Part shown: one piece after another, positions 61,856-64,000 of the stretch | Numbering within the stretch: position 1 is the stretch's first letter | Layout: each line of letters starts with the position of its first letter | NCBI RefSeq assembly: GCF_020386615.1 | Contig: NZ_CP077769.1 | Location: 1,302,001 to 1,366,000 of the forward strand | Length of the DNA stretch: 64,000 bases | Direction: 5' to 3' | Source: Chitinophaga pendula | GTDB taxonomy: Bacteria > Bacteroidota > Bacteroidia > Chitinophagales > Chitinophagaceae | Notes under the pieces: model-generated | Databases searched by the model: none | Seen by the model: only the letters and a program-made list of their open reading frames with translations | Told to the model about the DNA's origin: nothing | Program-made: the position numbers and the translations under genes

Positions 61856-62725
61856 ATGCAGAAGCAGCGATATTCGATGTATGTATCGCTCCATAGCGAA
61901 ATGGTAGTTGAGCTAGAACGGTTGGAAAAAGAAGAACGGAGTATTATTGAGTATGCACGTCGTGGAATAGATACGGTAAAGTTAGCTTTGGAGCGTTTAA
62001 GGAAACATGTTATTGGCAATGGGTTTACCGATGAAGATAGTGAAATAGCTTTTTTTAAGGAAGTGAAGCCGTCGTTTATGAGTAAACTAATTTTCTTTCG
62101 GAAGGTGTATGATCTGGAGGTGAAAAGGCCGGTCCTGGTAGATAAGATTAATGCAGAGAAGTATTTTAAGCGGGAGGTCAAAAAGGTGCAAAAGCATTAT
62201 AAGCGACATGCCGACCTATATTCTTATTATAAATCCGGCCAAACTATATTGGATAAAGTTTATTTCCTGAGACGAACCGGGGATATGCTATTTGCTGTAG
62301 ATTCTTATATGATTGTAGATGCCTCCTTTCAGACGCTACACGATAGTACTATCTCCGAATTTATCGCGTACGAGAGCTATTGTGAATATCTTTATAGGCA
62401 ATTGTCTATGCTTGGAACCGGTCAGCCAACGTTAGGGTTTCTGCAAAATCAGTCGGTTAAGGGATTACGTTGGACTGGTTCAAAAACCGCTCTCACAGAA
62501 CTGATTTACGCATTGTATAGCGCGGGTGTTCTAAATGACGGAAATGCTGATGTCAAAGATATTGCCGCCGATTTATCTCAGGCTTTTAATATTGATTTAG
62601 GCAACTTTTATAGAACGTTTCAGGAAATACGTTTGAGAAAAAAGGATCGTGTCTCCTTTTTAAATCAACTAATTGATCGGCTGGAAAATAGAATGGATTA
62701 TTGGGATGAAAACCCTAAACAGTAA
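61856..62725 (+). CDS. rteC: RteC-family regulator of ICE transfer
   Basis: This 289-aa protein matches RteC. The EDSEIAFFKEVKPSFMSKLIFFRKVYDLE stretch is typical, as is the C-terminal WTGSKTALTELIYALYSAGVLN and FNIDLGNFYRTFQEIRLRKKDR segment. In CTnDOT RteC activates the excision operon after tetracycline exposure via RteA/RteB. Here rteA and rteB are not in the window, so the inducing signal is unknown. A strong terminator follows 21 bases downstream. Confidence 0.93.
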   Translation: MQKQRYSMYVSLHSEMVVELERLEKEERSIIEYARRGIDTVKLALERLRKHVIGNGFTDEDSEIAFFKEVKPSFMSKLIFFRKVYDLEVKRPVLVDKINAEKYFKREVKKVQKHYKRHADLYSYYKSGQTILDKVYFLRRTGDMLFAVDSYMIVDASFQTLHDSTISEFIAYESYCEYLYRQLSMLGTGQPTLGFLQNQSVKGLRWTGSKTALTELIYALYSAGVLNDGNADVKDIAADLSQAFNIDLGNFYRTFQEIRLRKKDRVSFLNQLIDRLENRMDYWDENPKQ

Positions 62726-62746
62726 CAGTACTTGTGGCACACTATT

Positions 62747-62782
62747 AAAAAATCCCACTTCTGACCAAAGTGGGATTTTTTT
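62747..62782 (+). terminator. Strong intrinsic terminator of rteC
   Basis: The arms AAAAAATCCCACTT (62747-62760) and AAGTGGGATTTTTT (62768-62781) form a perfect 14-bp stem with a 7-base loop and a T-run. It closes the rteC transcript. Confidence 0.92.
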
Positions 62783-63043
62783 CTGTCAACGACAGATGGG
62801 GATATCTATATACAAGATATCTATTGCCGCATTTTTCCTGTCGCTACATACTTTCCTTCGTTTAAAAAAGTTGTGGATCGATGTAGCCGTGCGTATGCTC
62901 TCTATACATGAACATCCGCCTGCACACCTGTTTTAAGTGCTACGTTGTACTTCTTAAAAAATATTTTTCCTACTTCGGATCATAGTGTGAAAAACACGCT
63001 TGGAAGTGCGTCATATTTGTGTTGTAAACAAAACAAAGCAATT
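62783..63043. other. Intergenic region before the membrane protein gene
   Basis: An open frame at 62673-62936 overlaps the rteC terminator and shows no coding character. The stretch should hold the promoter of the next gene. No clear motif is seen. Confidence 0.4.
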
Positions 63044-63469
63044 ATGATTTCGTGGACTACTTATCTTTCTTGGCTTTGCTTGGCGCTGGTGATCTACTAC
63101 GTGGTTGTAGTACTCTTCTTTCGTACAAAAGCAGGAGAATTATTGAAACGTAAAAAGAAAGTTGTAGAAAAGAAAGCGGTTGATAACGTTCTATTTAGAG
63201 GTGGGGGAAATGCGGAAGGGCAAAATGCGGCATCTATGGCACCGATTCATTCGCTGGTGGATGAGTTGCAGGCATTGGTTAGCCAGGCAGCAAAAGAGCA
63301 ATTGCAAAAGGAGGTGCTGACCGATCGCCTGAGAAGGTTACTAAGTAAATATCCTGGAACCAAGGGTAGTATCTATCAAAATGGGCTTGCAAACTTAATC
63401 GAATTAATCGTTGAGGATAAGTGCAGCATGAAATTTAGTGCAGATGAATTGAGTGCTTTGTGGGAGTAG
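63044..63469 (+). CDS. Small membrane protein at the head of the tra region
   Basis: This 141-aa protein has one N-terminal membrane helix (LSWLCLALVIYYVVVVLFF, about 6-24), a basic patch (KRKKKVVEKK) and a cytoplasmic helical domain. ATG 63044 is chosen because the 33 codons upstream are not protein-like. It lies between rteC and traE, a place where elements of this kind keep conserved conjugation proteins of unknown role. No named family recognised. Confidence 0.65.
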   Translation: MISWTTYLSWLCLALVIYYVVVVLFFRTKAGELLKRKKKVVEKKAVDNVLFRGGGNAEGQNAASMAPIHSLVDELQALVSQAAKEQLQKEVLTDRLRRLLSKYPGTKGSIYQNGLANLIELIVEDKCSMKFSADELSALWE

Positions 63470-63480
63470 ATGCTGCATAA

Positions 63481-63550
63481 GAAACACCCGACAGTACCGG
63501 TGAGCAGGAAAACCAAGTGCGTAGGGATCGGTACGGGGTGTTTCTTTTTA
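63481..63550 (+). terminator. Hairpin 1 upstream of traE
   Basis: The arms GAAACACCC (63481-63489) and GGGTGTTTC (63536-63544) are perfect over 9 bp and can extend inward with TACCG (63495-63499) and CGGTA (63529-63533). A T-run follows (63545-63548). It lies 11 bases after the membrane protein gene. It may end that gene's transcript or be part of a regulatory leader. Confidence 0.75.
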
Positions 63551-63574
63551 AGAAATTGTGGTGGTGGTGTATAT

Positions 63575-63643
63575 GGCCCTGCTGTTACCTGAAAGTGTTG
63601 AATGGATTGTGCTATCGGCTCAGGTAACGTGCAGGGCCTTTTT
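63575..63643 (+). terminator. Hairpin 2 upstream of traE
   Basis: The arms 63575-63592 (GGCCCTGC then TTACCTGA) and 63620-63638 pair over 8+8 bp with a small internal loop. A TTTTTG run follows. With hairpin 1 it gives two tandem terminator-like structures 42-200 bases before the traE start, a plausible attenuator or small-RNA end. Confidence 0.78.
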
Positions 63644-63684
63644 GTATCCGTACATTTTTTAATAATAATAAAAACGAGGTGCGT

Positions 63685-64000
63685 ATGAAAATGAAGATGT
63701 TGATTAGTCGCTTAACACGGCGACCGCTACAAGCCGCTGTCCTGACAGTGGTTTTATTATTTCTTACCGTCTATGTATATGCGCAGGATGGTGTAAAAGG
63801 TATCCAGGAAGCAAATGATAGGGTTCGCTCCTACTTTGATGTTGGTTGCGATTTGATGTACGCCGTTGGCGCTATCCTCGGTCTTATAGGGGCGGTACGT
63901 GTCTACCAAAAATGGTCAAATGGGCAACCAGATACGGGATCTGTTGCCGCTGCGTGGTTTGGTAGTTGTGTTTTTTTGGTTGTCGTGGCAACTGTGCTAC
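63685..64000 (+). CDS. traE: TraE-like (DUF4134) conjugation protein, cut by window end
   Basis: The visible 105 residues start MKMKMLISRLTRRPL and have a signal or membrane segment ending VYVYAQDG. A conserved stretch follows with GIQEANDRVRSYFDVGCDLMYAVGAILGLIGAVRVYQKW and a second hydrophobic segment at the window end. This matches TraE/DUF4134, a pilin-like small membrane subunit in the CTnDOT-type type IV secretion system. The frame runs past 64000. It is expected to be followed by traF, traG and other channel genes. Confidence 0.9.
   Translation, partial: MKMKMLISRLTRRPLQAAVLTVVLLFLTVYVYAQDGVKGIQEANDRVRSYFDVGCDLMYAVGAILGLIGAVRVYQKWSNGQPDTGSVAAAWFGSCVFLVVVATVL

Larger units (their letters stand above)
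37886..64000. mobile_element. Integrative conjugative element, left end and part of its body
   Basis: From the tRNA-Lys 3' end rightward the genes are those of a Bacteroidota ICE. They include a serine recombinase, TraG/MobC coupling protein, relaxase, relaxosome protein, primase-like protein, RteC and TraE. Base composition turns visibly more A+T-rich than in the chromosome to the left. Chromosomal genes end at the penicillin acylase and tRNA. The exact left joint lies in or just past the 3' half of the tRNA, since the recombinase frame reads into it. The right end and the rest of the tra operon lie beyond 64000. Cargo at about 49.8-61.6 kb includes a candidate defence locus. Confidence 0.9.

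Noticed and set aside
62673..62936. 87-aa frame across the rteC terminator
   Set aside because: It overlaps the rteC stop and a strong terminator stem and has no protein-like composition.

Overview
The window comes from a Bacteroidota chromosome, most likely Chitinophagaceae and probably Chitinophaga-like. Two promoters match the Bacteroidota TTTG-N19-TAnnTTTG pattern exactly (before tRNA-Lys and before an ArsR-type gene). Few genes have strong Shine-Dalgarno sequences, and the right half carries a Bacteroidota-type conjugative element (RteC, MobA/MobB-like proteins, TraG-type coupling protein, DUF4134 TraE). The genus is inferred, since no rRNA is present.

Chromosomal part (1-37.9 kb). 1-5.3 kb is a YbhGFSR-like drug-efflux operon: TolC-type channel (5' end missing), lipoprotein-type membrane fusion protein, two separate ABC ATPases and two ABC-2 permeases. 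5.4-8.2 kb is a minus-strand group (MocR-type regulator, SDR oxidoreductase, AraC-type regulator). 8.6-18.3 kb looks like an undescribed ribosomally made, modified peptide (RiPP) locus: a 43-residue cysteine-rich peptide gene, an intrinsic terminator, an unrecognised 542-aa protein, a GT4 glycosyltransferase with a C-terminal tail resembling PqqD/RRE, a GT2/GT7C-like glycosyltransferase, a UDP-GlcNAc 2-epimerase homologue, a MacB/FtsX-type permease and a NodU/CmcH-type carbamoyltransferase. The layout suggests a leader peptide, sugar supply and transfer, carbamoylation and export. 18.4-21.7 kb is an alkylation-repair group (ArsR-Ada fusion, AlkA, Ogt) interrupted by an astacin-like lipoprotein protease. 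22-37.6 kb is mostly housekeeping or accessory metabolism: PLP decarboxylase, GNATs, EamA and DinB proteins, Nudix, RlmB-like methyltransferase, HMG-CoA lyase-like protein, GSCFA protein, a frameshifted MFS transporter, patatin-barrel protein, MiaE, BioF-like synthase and penicillin acylase.

Integrative conjugative element (about 37.9 kb to beyond 64.0 kb). It abuts the 3' end of tRNA-Lys(UUU). A large serine recombinase gene runs toward the tRNA and its last codons are read from the tRNA antisense strand. Next come a coupling protein, relaxase, relaxosome protein, a nested hairpin that is a good oriT candidate, and a primase-like protein. A leftward series of small element genes follows (J-domain, SWIM, DUF6908-like and others), ending at a 126-bp segment bounded by long inverted repeats. 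The rightward cargo has an AraC regulator, three tandem XRE regulators, a 1306-aa protein with a TIR-like domain and a STAND-type P-loop (candidate anti-phage system), a fourth XRE gene, a SWIM protein, two proteins sharing an unrecognised repeated domain, an MNT-HEPN-like protein and two unknowns. RteC, a small membrane protein, two strong leader hairpins and the start of traE (cut by the window end) show that the transfer operon lies to the right. The far end of the element is not in the window.
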